Positions 1-63,800 are shown, counted from the first letter of the stretch. The stretch: 64,000 nucleotides of DNA from Mycteria americana (GCF_035582795.1 NC_134367.1:81451062-81515061); one strand, 5' to 3'. Notes: generated by a model from the letters alone, not told the origin. Made by a program: numbers and translations.

Positions 1-49874
<49,874 letters not shown>

Positions 49875-50340
49875 CCTACGGCTGAACCGGGCCCCGCGGT
49901 GGAGCACCGCAGGGGGCCGCTTTCCCCTCACTGGCTGCCTCCTTACCGCCTGACAGCGCGGGGTCCCAGGCCCACACAGCCTGCCGCGGGGGCACCCTTA
50001 GGCAGGGAGGCGGAGGGGCCCGCCCGGCTCCGCGCCCCCAGGACGAGGCAACGCGGCCCCCGCCCTACCCGGCCCCGCCGCCCAACGGCCGGCCGGTAAC
50101 CAGGGCAGCGGCGCCGCCGACGGCTGGCCGAGCGGGACAAGCCTCCCTCTCCCGCGGAGGAGCGGGCGTCCCCTCGCCTGGGCAACGGCTGAGCGCGAGC
50201 CCAACGGCTCCGCCGCGCCCTCTGCGGGCGCCCAGCGCAGCGCGGGCCTCAGCGATCGGCAACAGCCGCTTGGGGCCGTTTTCTCTTCCTGCAAACCGTG
50301 GCGGCGTCGCCAAGGGGCGTTCGCTCTCCACAACCGTACC
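49875..50340 (-). promoter_or_regulatory. WDR27: WDR27 CpG-island promoter and 5' UTR
   Basis: CpG density rises abruptly at about 49,850 and falls where CR1 begins near 50,390. There is no TATA box. RFX-type X-box candidates are GTAACCAGGGCAGC at 50,096-50,109 and CTCGCCTGGGCAAC at 50,173-50,186. The latter has a perfect GGCAAC half-site. The transcription start is inferred to lie between about 49,950 and 50,200. Confidence 0.75.
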
Positions 50341-50389
50341 CTGGTCTGCATGGAAAGCAGCGCAGCCAGCAGGTCGAGGGAGGCGATTC

Positions 50390-50923
50390 GCCCCCTCAGC
50401 TCCGCTCTTGTGGGACCCCACCTGGAGCACTGCGTCCAGCTCTGGGGACACCAGCACAAGAGACGTGGACCTCTGTTGGAGCGGGTCCAGAGGATGGCCA
50501 CGAACGCCTCTCCGATGAAGAAAGGCAGAGAGAGTTGGTGGTGTTCAGCCTGGAGAAGAGAAGGCTCCGGGGAGACCTGATTGTGGCCTCTGAATATGTA
50601 AAGAGGACTTATAAGAAAGATAGAGAATTTTTACCAAGGCCTGTAGTGACAGGACAAGGGGCAATGGTGTTAAACTGAAAGAGGGTAGATTTAGGCTGGA
50701 CATAAGGAGGAATTTTTTTACAATGAAGGTGGTGAGACACTGGAACAGGTTGCCCAGAGAAGCTGTGGATGCCCCATCACTGGAAGTGTTCAAGGTCAGG
50801 TTGGATGGGGCTTTGAGCAACCTGATCTAGTGAAAGACATCCCTGCCCATAGCAGAGGGGTGGACTAGATGATTGTTAAAGGTCCTTTCCTTTCCCAACC
50901 CAAACCATTCTGTGGTTCTATGA
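50390..50923 (+). mobile_element. CR1 retroposon 3' fragment (copy 1)
   Basis: The plus strand encodes the CR1 ORF2 C-terminal signature: HLEHCVQLWG, LLERVQRMAT, RLRGDLI and the tail corresponding to LDIRRNFF...VVRHWNRLP. It ends with TTCTGTGGTTCTATGATG at 50,923, the CR1 terminal octamer repeat. Frameshifts break the frame. Its 5' end abuts the WDR27 CpG island. Confidence 0.93.
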
Positions 50924-50929
50924 TGCAGC

Positions 50930-51854
50930 AGGGACAGCATGGACCAGCCCATGACAGTGCGTGGAGCAGCATCACTGAAAAGAAAAACAAACCTCTTGCT
51001 CTCACCAAGTTTGTGGATGACACCAAATTGGGGGGGCAGTCACCACAGTGGTGGGCAGGGCTAGTAGTCAGAGTGACTTGAGAAACAAGCTGTTGAGAAA
51101 CTCATGGAGTCCAACAGGAGTAAGTGCAGAGTCCCTCATCTAGCACAGAGTAACCCCATGCAAGAGGCCAGGCTGGAGGATGTCTGTCTGGGAAGCAGCT
51201 CTGTAGAAAAGGGTCTGGAGATCCTACTGGACAAGCTGAATATGAGCCACCACTGCACCTCTGCAGCAGAGGCAGCCAACCCCATCCTGAGCTGTATTAG
51301 TAACAGTAGGCAGCAGGTCTCGGGAGTGATCCTTCCCCTCTATGTGGCACTTGTAAAACCACATGTGCAGTACTGTGTCCAGTTTTGGGGTTGTTGGTAC
51401 AAGGAGGATATTGACATACTGGAGCAAGTCCAGTAGAGGGCAATGAAGATGGTCAGGGTGCTGGAGAAGGTGATGTATGGAGAGAAGCAGAGAGAACTGG
51501 GCCTTTTCAGCCTGGAGAAGAGACAGCTGAGACCTTATCGTTGCCTACAACTACCTAATTGGAGGATACAAGGAAGATGGAGCTAGGCTCTTCTCAGAGG
51601 CGCACAGTGATACAAGCTGGAACCTGGGAAAATCTAGTTAGATGTCATGATATTATTTTTTTTTAAAACCTCATGAGGGTTGTTGAATACTAGAACAAGT
51701 TTCTGAAGAGAGGTTGTGGATCTCTATCCCTGGAGTTGTCCAAGAGTCAACTGGACATGGCCCTGAGCAACCTCATTTAATTAGACCTGTTTTGAACAGG
51801 AAGTTGGACTGGAGGAGTCTGGAGGTCCCTTTCAGCCTGAGTTATGATTCTATG
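50930..51854 (+). mobile_element. CR1 retroposon 3' fragment (copy 2)
   Basis: A second, more diverged CR1 directly follows copy 1. It has KFVDDTKLGG, LPLYVALVKPHVQYCVQFWG and DILEQVQ, several frameshifts, and the terminal TATGATTCTATGA near 51,854. It is in the same orientation as copy 1 and is not functional. Confidence 0.9.
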
Positions 51855-53776
51855 ACCAAGTTTTTGATCTGTGCCAATTTAAACCATTTTGATGGACACC
51901 AATCTGTAGACTCAATATCCACCTCAACTGCATTTCAACCAGATACTTCGTACAGGAATGTCTTTCTTGTGCCTGTCTGTAATTAATACTACAAGCGTTT
52001 TTGCCCTGTATGAGCAACTAATATATATTATAGATGACAACACAATCTCCTTGGGCTAGTTTTGCCTGGAGAAAGTACCAGTCCAAATTCTCTTCCACGT
52101 GTCCTTGTAAATTTGGATAAAGCCATTATATTGAGCACCAGCTGCATAGAGGTAACTCAATGCACTGCATGAGATGGTATTTCTTTTCTGAACTGTGACT
52201 CATGGCTGAGAACACTAGAGAAAAATTTTATTGTAATATGCTGATGACAATTTTCATGAGTGATACAGTCATGAATGTGTTATGGCAGTTTAGTCATCAG
52301 TAAAGAAAGATAAATGCTGATACAGAAAAAAAGGTGTTGTTCAGACAGGCAAACAACCCCTAGGAGTAAAGACCTTGTTCTGAAACATGTTGTGTCTTTG
52401 TAACTGTTTCTAGGCAGTTTAGTACGCTTTTTTCCAATTCTTTTCACTGTAGTTTATTTTCGTCTTTCAATGTTTGTAGCTACAATACTTTCAACAACCT
52501 ACTGTCCATAACAACAAGGGAACTAGTAGAAATCCAAGGAAGTACTGGAGATCTTGGACCAATTTCTTGACTGATCAAAGAGGAGTTAGAAGACCAACTC
52601 CTTTCCTGCAGCTGCACCCTGAGCCAGTAAAGTCAATCTGATGGAGACCAATTCAGACAGGTGTGGACCACCACTGCTTTTTGCCCTTCCAATGGGTGTT
52701 GCTGCTCCTCAGTGGCTGAGAAGCCACTCCTCCAGTAACATGACGAGAAGCACATTTCTACCCTGTTGGGACAAGGTGGCAGTTGCATGGGAACGCTGGT
52801 GACATATAAGTGTGCAGTGAGAAATTTATACCACACCACACCCCCATGAAACACACCTTCTGGCGATGTCCTGTTTCTATGCAACACAACGCTAAAAGAC
52901 CTTGGCTCCAGCATGTTCCCACAGCTTGGGTATCCACCCATTTCCAAATGGAACTGACAGCCACGTGAAAAAAAGAGACTTAAAGTTTTAGGGCATTTTA
53001 GGGAAACACCAGTTCTTTATCATGCCATGCTTTTGTGTCCAATAGTATATTTCTATTGGTCTCAATATTCAATCATTCTAAGAACAATTTTAAATAATGA
53101 GATTTATCAGCTTTAACATTTTAATGTGTTTTAAGCAGTTGATAAGCCTGTTCATAAGATTGAAATTGATTTTAATAAAGCTCAAATTTAACAGAACCCG
53201 CATTTGGTGGGCTTATGCAGCCTGTCTGTTTGAGGTAGGAATGAACAGAACAAGTTATGTGGGTTTTATGAAATTAGAGAGCTGTGGTTTGAAGACAGAA
53301 CATTAGCTCATTCTGTTAATACAGGACCCTTGGGGTACATACACAGATTCTCGTGAATCTCTAATACACACTAACACTCCATGCAGATTTTTTTCAATTT
53401 CAGTCCTTCAGTCTTCCTTACAATTTAAAAGAGCTCAAGCCAAGTTAAGGTAACCATGTTGAAATCAATAGGTATTCAAAAGCAATGATTTTTTTTTCCT
53501 CTTCACACTGTGTTTTTCTGTTCTGTGATCTTAGGTGAAGTTTACGCTGATAGCCACATAAACTGTCGCTAATTGTTGAAGGGCAACCTATCCTCCAGTA
53601 AGTGTGTTACATCCAGTTTCAGCGCAGTTAAAATTAGATTTCTCTAATTTTAGGATTTCATTCTGAAAAATGCTTAGCATGTTGTAGAAAAATCTACATA
53701 TTCAGTCACTCGGTATCTCACCATCCTCCTCAAATGTGTCATCCTCAACTCAGGATTTACAACTAAGCAAATCTTA
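51855..53776. other. Intergenic, no gene seen
   Basis: About 1.9 kb of moderately AT-rich sequence between the CR1 pair and the second CpG island. Frames of 68-104 codons at 52.6-53.3 kb show no recognisable family. Confidence 0.7.
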
Positions 53777-53801
53777 CTTTACTGGACTAAGTCCAGTAAA
53801 G
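53777..53801. repeat. Perfect 25-bp palindrome (11-bp stem, 3-base centre)
   Basis: CTTTACTGGAC, TAA and GTCCAGTAAAG form an exact inverted repeat. It stands within 20 bp of the sharp left edge of the C6orf120 CpG island. Confidence 0.9.
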
Positions 53802-53809
53802 GCTTCTGG

Positions 53810-55349
53810 TGCTCCGAAGCCGTGCTCCCCCCGCGCCCCCAAGCACATCCCCTCTGGCAACACAGCAAAGCTTTCCCCTTCCCCGGCCATAGTCCAGGTA
53901 GATCCTGAAGGCCAGGGTGACCACTGCCCTGACAGGACACGGGAACCGGCGCAGGCCCGGCCTGCTCCCAGGCAAAGCTCCCAGCCACCCACCCCAGCCT
54001 GCAACACTCTGACCCTCACAAGCAGCCAGCGGGCTCCGCCACGGGCCGATGCCCTTCCCGTGGGGACCCCACCCCAGGCGTGCCCTGAAGCAAGAGCACG
54101 AACCCCGCCACTCCGGGAGCACGGCCACCGCACGCACCGGCCGCAATCGCCGCCCTCCCGGCACACCCAGACGGAGCAGAGGCGCCTGCTCACGCAGTGC
54201 AAGCTCCCCCCGCTTTTGGCCATTCGGAATATACCCCCCGAACTCCGCCACAGCCCCCCGGGCCGGGGGGCGCGCAGCCGCAGCCACCGCCGGGCCGGGG
54301 GAGGGCCTGTGCTCCGACAGCACAGCACACGCCCCCACGGCGGCGGGCGGGGCGAGTGGCCCGGCCCGCCCGGAGCCCAGGGCTCCCCAGCAACGCCCCC
54401 AGGCCGGGGACGCGCAGGCCCGAGGCCCGAGGCTGCCGGAGCCCCGGCGGGGCGGCGCGGCCCACCCGCCGCAGCGCCGGGCGTGGCGTGCGTGGAGTGT
54501 TCCGCGTTGCCGTGACGACGGCCCCGCCCCCGCCGCCCACTCTCGCGAGAGCAGGGGGGCGCGGCCGGCGGCCCGCGCGCCGCCACGCCCCGGGGAGGGG
54601 GAGGGGCAGGGGCAGGGGCAGGGGCAGGGGCGGGCCGGCGGCGGGAGAGCTCGGCGGTGACGGCGGTGAGTGGCGCACGCCGCGCTCGGCTGCCGGGGGG
54701 CGGCGCGGAGGCCTCCCCCCTCCACCCCCCCTGCTGCTGGGCCGGGCTCGGCGGGGCGCCGCCGGTGCGGCTCCCGGGGCGTGCGGGGGGAGCGGCGGGG
54801 CGGGGCGGGGCGGGAGGGGCGGGGCGGCGCCCTGCCCTGCCCTGCCCTCCGCTGCCTGTCGGCTCCTCAGGGGCGGTCTCCGCGCCCGCCCGCCGCGCTG
54901 CCCCGGGGCCCGCCCGGGCCCGCCTCAGCCCGCCCTGGGGAGGGGCTTGCCCGCCGTGCCCCGGCCGCGCTGCGCTGCCGCACGTCCGCGGAGCCTGCTG
55001 CTCTGCCTCGCCTCGGCCGTGGCCTCGCCGTTGCCGGAGCCCCGTGGCAGGTCGGAGGTGAGCCGTGCCCCGGCCCTCAGCCGGCGGGGTGACGCCGGGG
55101 CCGCTGCCGTGCCCGTCGGGGCCGCCCGCCGCCCCGCCTGCTGTGCCGCCGGCCGGGCCCGGGGCCGGCGGCGGAGTCGCTCCGCGTCCCTGGGCGCCGG
55201 CCGTTGCCTCCAGCGGCTGTCCCGCCCGCGGGGAAGGCGGGAGTTAGCGGGGGCGGGCAGAGGCGCTGGTGGCTCTGTCCAAGATCTCCTGAAGTCGCCG
55301 CTCCTTCCAAGTGCTGTTCCAGCGCCAGAACGCTTTCGTTTGTCCCTAG
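53810..55349 (+). promoter_or_regulatory. C6orf120: CpG island: C6orf120 promoter and non-coding first exon
   Basis: This is 1.5 kb of very CpG-rich sequence with many GC boxes (GGGCGGGGC runs at 54,795-54,835). It has an exact TCTCGCGAGA element at 54,541-54,550 and a G-run array at 54,591-54,634. A perfect donor, CCCTAG|GTAAGT, at 55,349/55,350 marks the likely end of a 5' UTR exon spliced to the coding exon at 56.8 kb. The long overlapping frames on both strands are a by-product of base composition, not genes. Confidence 0.8.
54591..54634 (+). repeat. (GGGGCA)n G-run array in promoter
   Basis: Four GGGGCA units plus flanking GGGGAGGGGG and GGGGCGGG give seven or more closely spaced runs of four or more G. 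This fits the pattern of a G-quadruplex-forming segment. Confidence 0.85.
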
Positions 55350-57405
<2,056 letters not shown>

Positions 57406-58430
57406 ATTGATACACACTGGACTAAATCACACTTCAGCCTGTGAAATTGAACAGGAATGACTTGCTGTAATATTTAATACTCTTTGTTATGTTTCCTGAA
57501 GCTGTATTCAGGTTACTTTTCCTAAACCAGAAAGGAAGTGGGGGAAAAAGCCATATTTAATTTTATATTGTAAATCCTCCCCATATGTAAAATGAGCAGC
57601 AAGCACGGTATTTGCAGTGTTCTTCAGAGATCAGAGCTGAAAAATGAATGTACAGTTGGGATCTTGTTAAATTCACTTGAAACAGGTGCTTAGGAAAATC
57701 AACTCCAGTATTTTCTATCTTTTTTACAAAGAAAAGTAAAATAACAAACTGGTGCACTTCAGTGCCCCCTCTCAATTTAGAGCATATTTAAAAAGAAAAT
57801 CTACTCCTTTTCTGGGGAAGTATCTCCAGTAAAACCAATTAGCAGTGGCTTTTGAGTGTATTGAAGATGAGGAGCCTAGGGTGAAGAAAGGAAAAACCAG
57901 TCAGTCACCTAAGGGGATAGATGATCTATATTTTGACTGCTTGTGCTCTACATCAAGTCAGCCATCTGTCAAGCAGAGGGCTGTCCAGTCACTCATCACC
58001 TCTGCACATCCATGACCTGAATCAAGTGCATGTTACTTCTTCACTATTACTGCAGGGAGAGTAAGCCTTCAGCTGTTGTTACTTGTCAATACGACATTTT
58101 CATTCCTTGTTAAAAGCAATGCAGCATATACTATCTTGAACTTGAGAGGTGTTTTCTTACACCTCCCTTTATAGCTTTTTGTGATTTGATTTTTTTAGCT
58201 CATCTTTATGAATAAGTCATTAGCTTGCAAAGAAAATTTCTGCTGAAAGGAGTTTGCAGTACACTCTAAGAAGGTCAGGTCATGCCCACTCTTCCTTGAA
58301 AGTTAGTTTTTCCAGGAGTATTTTTTTGCTTTGGTTGAGTCTTTCAAAATAACCAGTTGCTATGCAAACAGTGTATATTTAAATTGCTCTGTAATTTTCT
58401 TTTCACAGAGCTTACTGATGAGTGCACTGA

Positions 58431-58436
58431 AATAAA
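58431..58436 (+). terminator. C6orf120: Candidate C6orf120 poly(A) signal
   Basis: This AATAAA is about 1 kb downstream of the stop codon. Another AATAAA at 59,357-59,362 could give a longer transcript that overlaps PHF10 antisense. Confidence 0.5.
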
Positions 58437-58612
58437 CAAGTACGTTACTATAATGTTATACAAACGGTGCGTGTACAATTTAAATTTCATTAGTGAAAAC
58501 CTTCTCTTTTTAAGTGGGAATTTGGTTTGTCTCTCTCTATCTAGACATCTGACAGGACATGATTAGTCAGTTGTATCACAAAAAAAAATCATTATATAGC
58601 CAAAATTAAAAG

Positions 58613-58618
58613 TTTATT
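58613..58618 (-). terminator. PHF10: Candidate PHF10 poly(A) signal
   Basis: An AATAAA on the minus strand lies 120 bases after the PHF10 stop. It would give a short 3' UTR and leave about 150 bp between it and the C6orf120 signal. Confidence 0.6.
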
Positions 58619-58737
58619 TGGTAAAAAGAAAAAAAAAAAGTGGTATTGTTCCTCCTAGAGTGGTTGGTTAAATAGCACCAAAGTATCACTTTAATTTGTG
58701 CAGTTAAGTTTTGGACAGCAAGTTTTTTGGGTTTTTT

Positions 58738-58823
58738 TTAGCCCTCCTTGCTGTTTTTCCCCCTTCTTCCTCCTCTTCTGGGTACGGGAGGGTCTTTCTG
58801 ACAACAATCACAAATCCAGCGAC
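58738..58823 (-). CDS. PHF10: PHF10 terminal exon
   Basis: It encodes [17 protein letters not shown] then [10 protein letters not shown] and TAA (58,740-58,738), completing PHD2. The acceptor is TTTCTTAG|GTCGC. Phase fits the upstream exon through a split Gly codon. Confidence 0.96.
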
Positions 58824-60893
58824 CTAAGAAAAGAAAGTTATCAATTATTGGGAAACTACCTTTGTTACTCACTCATCTAGTTACGCACCTTTCACCATTC
58901 TAATAGGTGCTCATCTCTTTGCAGTACTTCCTTTAATGTAAACAACCAATGCTTTTCTTTAAAATGTGAGTATCTTTTCTAAAAGGTATAGAAAGCAGCA
59001 TATAAAATTCACCCTCCATTGCGGCTCATTACATGTAACAGCTGGCTACACTAATCTTTACAGACCGCAAGAAGTGCCAGCACCGCTAAGGAGGTGGTTA
59101 TTAGGAAAGAACTTAACAAACTGTGTTTGAGTTTGCGAGTTATATTTTCACATGAATGACCACAGTTTGAGGTTATGGGCAGTTACTCAGAGCAAAAACG
59201 AATGGCAGTTGGGGAATGTTGCTCTTCTGCCACAGGTACAGGCTCCCATTCCCCAAACCAGCGTCAGTTATCTCGGTGCAGTCAGGCAGCACAGATTAAA
59301 CTGCTGGCAGGGGTTCTTCACCAGACCTTGTACTAAAACTCATTTACTGAGGGAACAATAAAGGGTTGAGCAAAGAGCAGAAGCATTTAACTGTTTATAT
59401 GAGAACAGCTGGAATCATAAAGGCTGCTTTGGTAATTTTATCATTTTGTAGGCATATAACCTATTTTGTTTAGACTCCTAGGTCAGCCTGAAACTTAAAT
59501 GAGCCACAGAACCTCTACTAAAGTGACAGCCAGTGCCAGTGCTTCCCAAAACAGGAACATACAGTATATTTGAAGTACTGTAGTTACAGGGAATACTGTC
59601 ACTGCAGAACTTGCAACCACTGAATACTTATTCATGAACTAACTTACCATGGATTTAGTATTACATGAAAAGCAACAGTCCTACCAGTTAGTTATATGTC
59701 TGAAGCTTTCTTTACACTGCCTTGTGTCGGCCAGGTGATACGAGTGACCAGGTAATTTAAAGTACAGGCTGCCTGACACCTAGGTACTTCACTTCCAGCT
59801 TTGATGTTTAAGAAAAAAAATGGGAAGGAAGGTGTTTTAAATGGTGTTTACAAATATTAAGTTGAGCATTCTTTTTAATTTAGAAACTGAAATAATAGCA
59901 CAAACACTTTATTAATGTGAAAGCTATACTCCAGCAATATGCAGCAATACAGCCTCTTTACAGGTTTCTTTTATGAAAACAGGTAATTATTCTCAGTGTT
60001 CTGTGGATATGGGAAAAAAAAAAACCCACCTAGTTCTGAGTGAGTCTGTTCGGATTCTGTTGCAAAAGCCAATTATATTTCCTATACAGGAATTGCCAGG
60101 TTAAACTGTGCACAACCAAATACACAGAAATAAAGCTTATTAAAAAAATTGGGTCCTACAGTGTGAATGCTTTCCTACAGTATTGCTTACTACTCCCCTT
60201 CACACTTGTTTTAAACTATTCTTTCAAAAGCAATGCATATATTAATTCTGACAGAGAAAGCCCAGGACTCAGAGAAGGTGGGAAGGGAACAATTAACTCT
60301 TACTTCATTACCTGAAGGGATAGCGTCAAGCCCCACACAAAAAGTGTGATAACCACGGTCACATACATCACAGAACATCATTTCTTCTTCATGGTGAGGC
60401 TGCCCGCATATAATGCATGTTTTACACTCCATACATTGCCAAGGATAAGTCTTAATCATAGCAACAAGCTCCGGGGTCATATCAAGGCAAGAAGGGTGGC
60501 CTAGATTAAAACCAATATTATTACTTTTATGTCTGAAATGAAATTTAAAATTAGTTAGACTGTTTGCTTTTACAGAAGCTGAAGCTTAGCTCACCTCCTG
60601 GTGAGATCCCGCAGCCCACTGAATGGGCTAGCACATGTAACATTAAATAGAGATGGAGTCTCAGTGAAGGACAGAAAAGGCAACTGAACTGTTGGTACAC
60701 AAGTGTAGTACGCTAAATATTTCCACAAAAAGATCTGTCAAACGAACTCCCTTAGGAATCCGCTTAGCGTATGCAGATACTTACCACTGTTGTCACACTG
60801 GGAGCAATGTATAAGAGCTTCAGCTTTTCCTTTCTTGTTGGACTCCTTACCCTTCAGACAAATTCCACATATAGCATTTGGAATGACCTTTGG
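58738..60893 (-). CDS. PHF10: PHF10 (BAF45A), C-terminal double PHD finger, three 3' exons
   Basis: PHF10 is a PHD-finger subunit of the PBAF (SWI/SNF) chromatin-remodelling complex in the nucleus. Three exons in phase encode the last 127 or so residues and a TAA stop. PHD1 is visible as CGIC...CSQC...HPSC...WQCMEC. PHD2 is CIIC...[13 protein letters not shown]...WICDCC, with all C4HC3 ligands present. The tail [17 protein letters not shown] is basic and matches the human terminus. The N-terminal SAY region and earlier exons are not in the window; the next intron extends at least from 60,894 to 64,000. Confidence 0.96.
58824..60311 (-). other. PHF10: PHF10 last intron
   Basis: A 1.5-kb intron without a recognised element. 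A plus-strand AATAAA at 59,357 may serve an extended C6orf120 transcript. Confidence 0.75.
60312..60500 (-). CDS. PHF10: PHF10 penultimate exon (end of PHD1, most of PHD2)
   Basis: It encodes [20 protein letters not shown], then [34 protein letters not shown] and IPSG. The acceptor is TTAATCTAG|GCCAC and the donor TTCAG|GTAATG. Confidence 0.97.
60785..60893 (-). CDS. PHF10: PHF10 exon with start of PHD1
   Basis: It encodes [20 protein letters not shown], then [16 protein letters not shown]. The acceptor is ACCCTTCCAG|CCAAAG, phase 0. The donor is AGTG|GTAAGT. It is almost identical to human. Confidence 0.97.
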
Positions 60894-63800
60894 CTGGAAG
60901 GGTAGAAGAGGGCTATAAATTCATTCCAGAAGAATTTACAGGTTTAAAAAGGAAATGTCACAACTCCTTAACTCTTAAAATTAATGGACTATCTGTTATG
61001 ATGTGTGAACCTTAAAACATATGACAATAACTGACAAGCAGTGGCATTAGAACAAATCGTAGATTAACAACATAAAATTTTGCATTTGGTATGCGTAGCG
61101 TACCAACATTTTTTTATATGGAAATAAAATTGGAGCCAAAGCATGTACTCGCTTCTTCCTATGAATTCATCAGCTAATACTCCCCTCAATGTAAATTAAA
61201 TGTGACATAGCATTAAAAATTTCAGTATTTTTTTCCAATATAGAATACTTCTTTATGAGTCTCCATGCAGATCTCCTGTTTATGGAAGAAATTAAATACA
61301 ATTTTCCATTTGCATGACATTTGTCCCTAAATATAGAAAATTAATTACGAAAGCAATAAACTTGATTTCTGTATCTTTAGTTTTAAAATACCTGGTTAGC
61401 TATGCTGTACATGGCTATCTGTTTTACCATTCTTTCTTGTATCCAGTCATAATCACTGTAAGAAACATTTAACTGCAGTTTTACATTCATCATCTCTCTA
61501 AGTGATCATCTGGCATGTATTTGGGTCCCTGAGATCCATTTAAAAGGTAAGAGAGAAATAGCAGGCTGTTACAACAAGTAACATTTTGTTTATGTATTCT
61601 GTGTCCCAACCCAAGAGATACACCAACGGAGTTTTATCCTGATGAGAACCAAGGAAGAAGTAAGGCATTACAAATTTCAGAAACATTTCGGTAGTTCTAT
61701 TGTTGAGCTTTGACCGCTGCCTAATGAAATTAGTGAGAAATGCGGTTTAAAATTAATATAGTACTCACTGATGTTAAATCGACTAGTGCCAGAGTTTTAA
61801 AAAAATGTTGCTGCAAAGACGCAGCTAGTAGAGGGAGTTCAAGGCATATCCTGTTTTCTAAGGAACTGAACGGCTTGTCAGCAAGCAAGAAGAGTCCCAG
61901 TCAACTACCAACTACATGTGGGGAAAAGAATAAAGTTTAATTTTAAAATAAATAAAAGTGAAAACAGAACTATATATAGATATATATAAAAATTACCGAG
62001 ACCTTTTGCAATACAACTTATCTTTGTGTCTATTTCCCCAGCCAGTTTCTTCTAGCACCTAGCAAGATAATTAGTATCTTGACTCATTTTTAATTAGTCA
62101 GGACGCATTGCTTTAAGTTTTCCTAAGTTTTCAATCTGCTTTTTAAGTTAAAACATGGCTACAGTCTGCTTCAAATTGTCTGGTCTAAAGAGTTTCATTT
62201 AAGAAAGCAAAACACCATACCAGATGTTTACAGGTAACTTCCTTCAAAAGATGACAGAGGCATTCATACAGACTTTTTTTGCTTATTTATTTTAAAAAAG
62301 CAGAGTCAACCTGTTTGATACATAAATATAATAAAACAATAAAAGAGGTCTAACATTCACAAACGTCTCTACAAAATAATAAATATAATGGAAGCAAAAA
62401 TGCACATAAACTCTTTTACTGTTAACTATTCTATGTCCTACATGTATACCTTTATACCCTGCTCCTCCCAACAAAAGTGGCACATGCTTAAACCTCATCA
62501 GTGTTGCAGCATTTACCCTTCTGTTGTTTAGGCTACATTCTAATTTTTTTTAATTGTGTTTTTGTCTATTTCTACGTAAACCAAGCCTTTCTAGAATAGC
62601 AAGTGCACTTTTCTAATCAGACTTCTAGTTTGTTACGGATTTGTGTTTTACTGCCTTTAACGTACAGCAGCATACTCCCTTGTGCTCCAGCAAAACTAAA
62701 GTGAGCTGCTTTTCGGTCACTGTACCTGCGTTAGGGTATGTGCAGTTAACACTCTGATACACATAATTCTAAAGTTAGACACTGATATAGATGCATTTAT
62801 TAACTTCCATCTATTCTTACTTCACTAAATTGTGTTCATTAGAAATCGTGCATGTTGGGGGGATGGGGGGGAGAATCACAGCCTATTAATAATAAAATTC
62901 CAACAGTATGGAAGTGTTTTTACAAAAATGAAAAAAAAAAAAAAGGCAAGACTATTCACATTTCAAATCAGTTCAAGTTCTACCACCATAAATGGCTTTT
63001 AGAAACACTATGAAAAAAGTCTATCAAATCCAAATGGGAAGTCACAATATCCCCTCTAATTAGAGTAAATTTTGCTTTCTACGTCCTCATCTTATTGGGA
63101 TGAGGAAGGGAGAGAAAATGAATGCAGGGTCAAAATGACGACTGCCTGCTCTGTAAGTTTTCAATTCCACACTGCTGTGCTGCAGCTCTCAAAGTAGGCA
63201 TTCCAACTACACCATTTTTATAAGGTCCTATTCTGAATATAAAGCGTTCCATTTTCATATACAGTGACCCGAAACAGAAGTGTTGTAAAATATAGTTTCT
63301 CAATACATTTCAGTTTTATGTGCAAAAAATCACCTGTACTTTTAACAGTACCCTGTGTGTGCAATTGTAGTAGCCAGTCGTGCAGCAACAAAGACTCACT
63401 ACTTGTAACATGACAAAATGTAAAACACATGCTAACCGTTCTTTGTTAAAGAACTGACAATAAAAATGGCTCCATATAAAATACATCATTTCTTTTACTC
63501 AAAAATAACTCAGTGGAAATGCGTGAATCCTGTAATACTCATAATGTGGCTATAACTATACATTTGCATGTTGATGCCATAGCAATTATCCTTCAGTTTT
63601 AACTACATGTAACCAAAAGATTACTGTCCTACAAAAATAGTCAAATATTAGAGAACAATACAGAACACAAGTATTACAAAGATTTAGAATTCACAGGGAC
63701 AACATTTTAAATCAGTTAAGCCTTCAGCTTGAAGTGCCTTAACATTTAGGCACATATGGTATATCATTATCTGGAGTTTTTATAGACAAACAAACAAGAA

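Noticed and set aside
49943-50501. Arg/Ala-rich frames of 80-167 codons around the WDR27 promoter
   Set aside because: The cause is again CpG-island composition. The real coding exon ends at ATG 49,874, and part of the longest frame is CR1 sequence read backwards.
61392-61455. A 64-bp minus-strand candidate exon with good splice sites (DYDWIQERMVKQIAMYSIANQ region) upstream of the PHF10 PHD exons
   Set aside because: It reads openly only if entered in phase 2, but the PHF10 junction before PKVIPNAIC is phase 0, where this segment begins with TGA. It also has no counterpart in human PHF10 as I recall it.
62445-62498. Minus-strand GGAGAGYK-like stretch before a GT, resembling the human PHF10 VPGYK exon end
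   Set aside because: The donor would leave one extra base, giving the wrong phase, and the upstream residues do not resemble PHF10.
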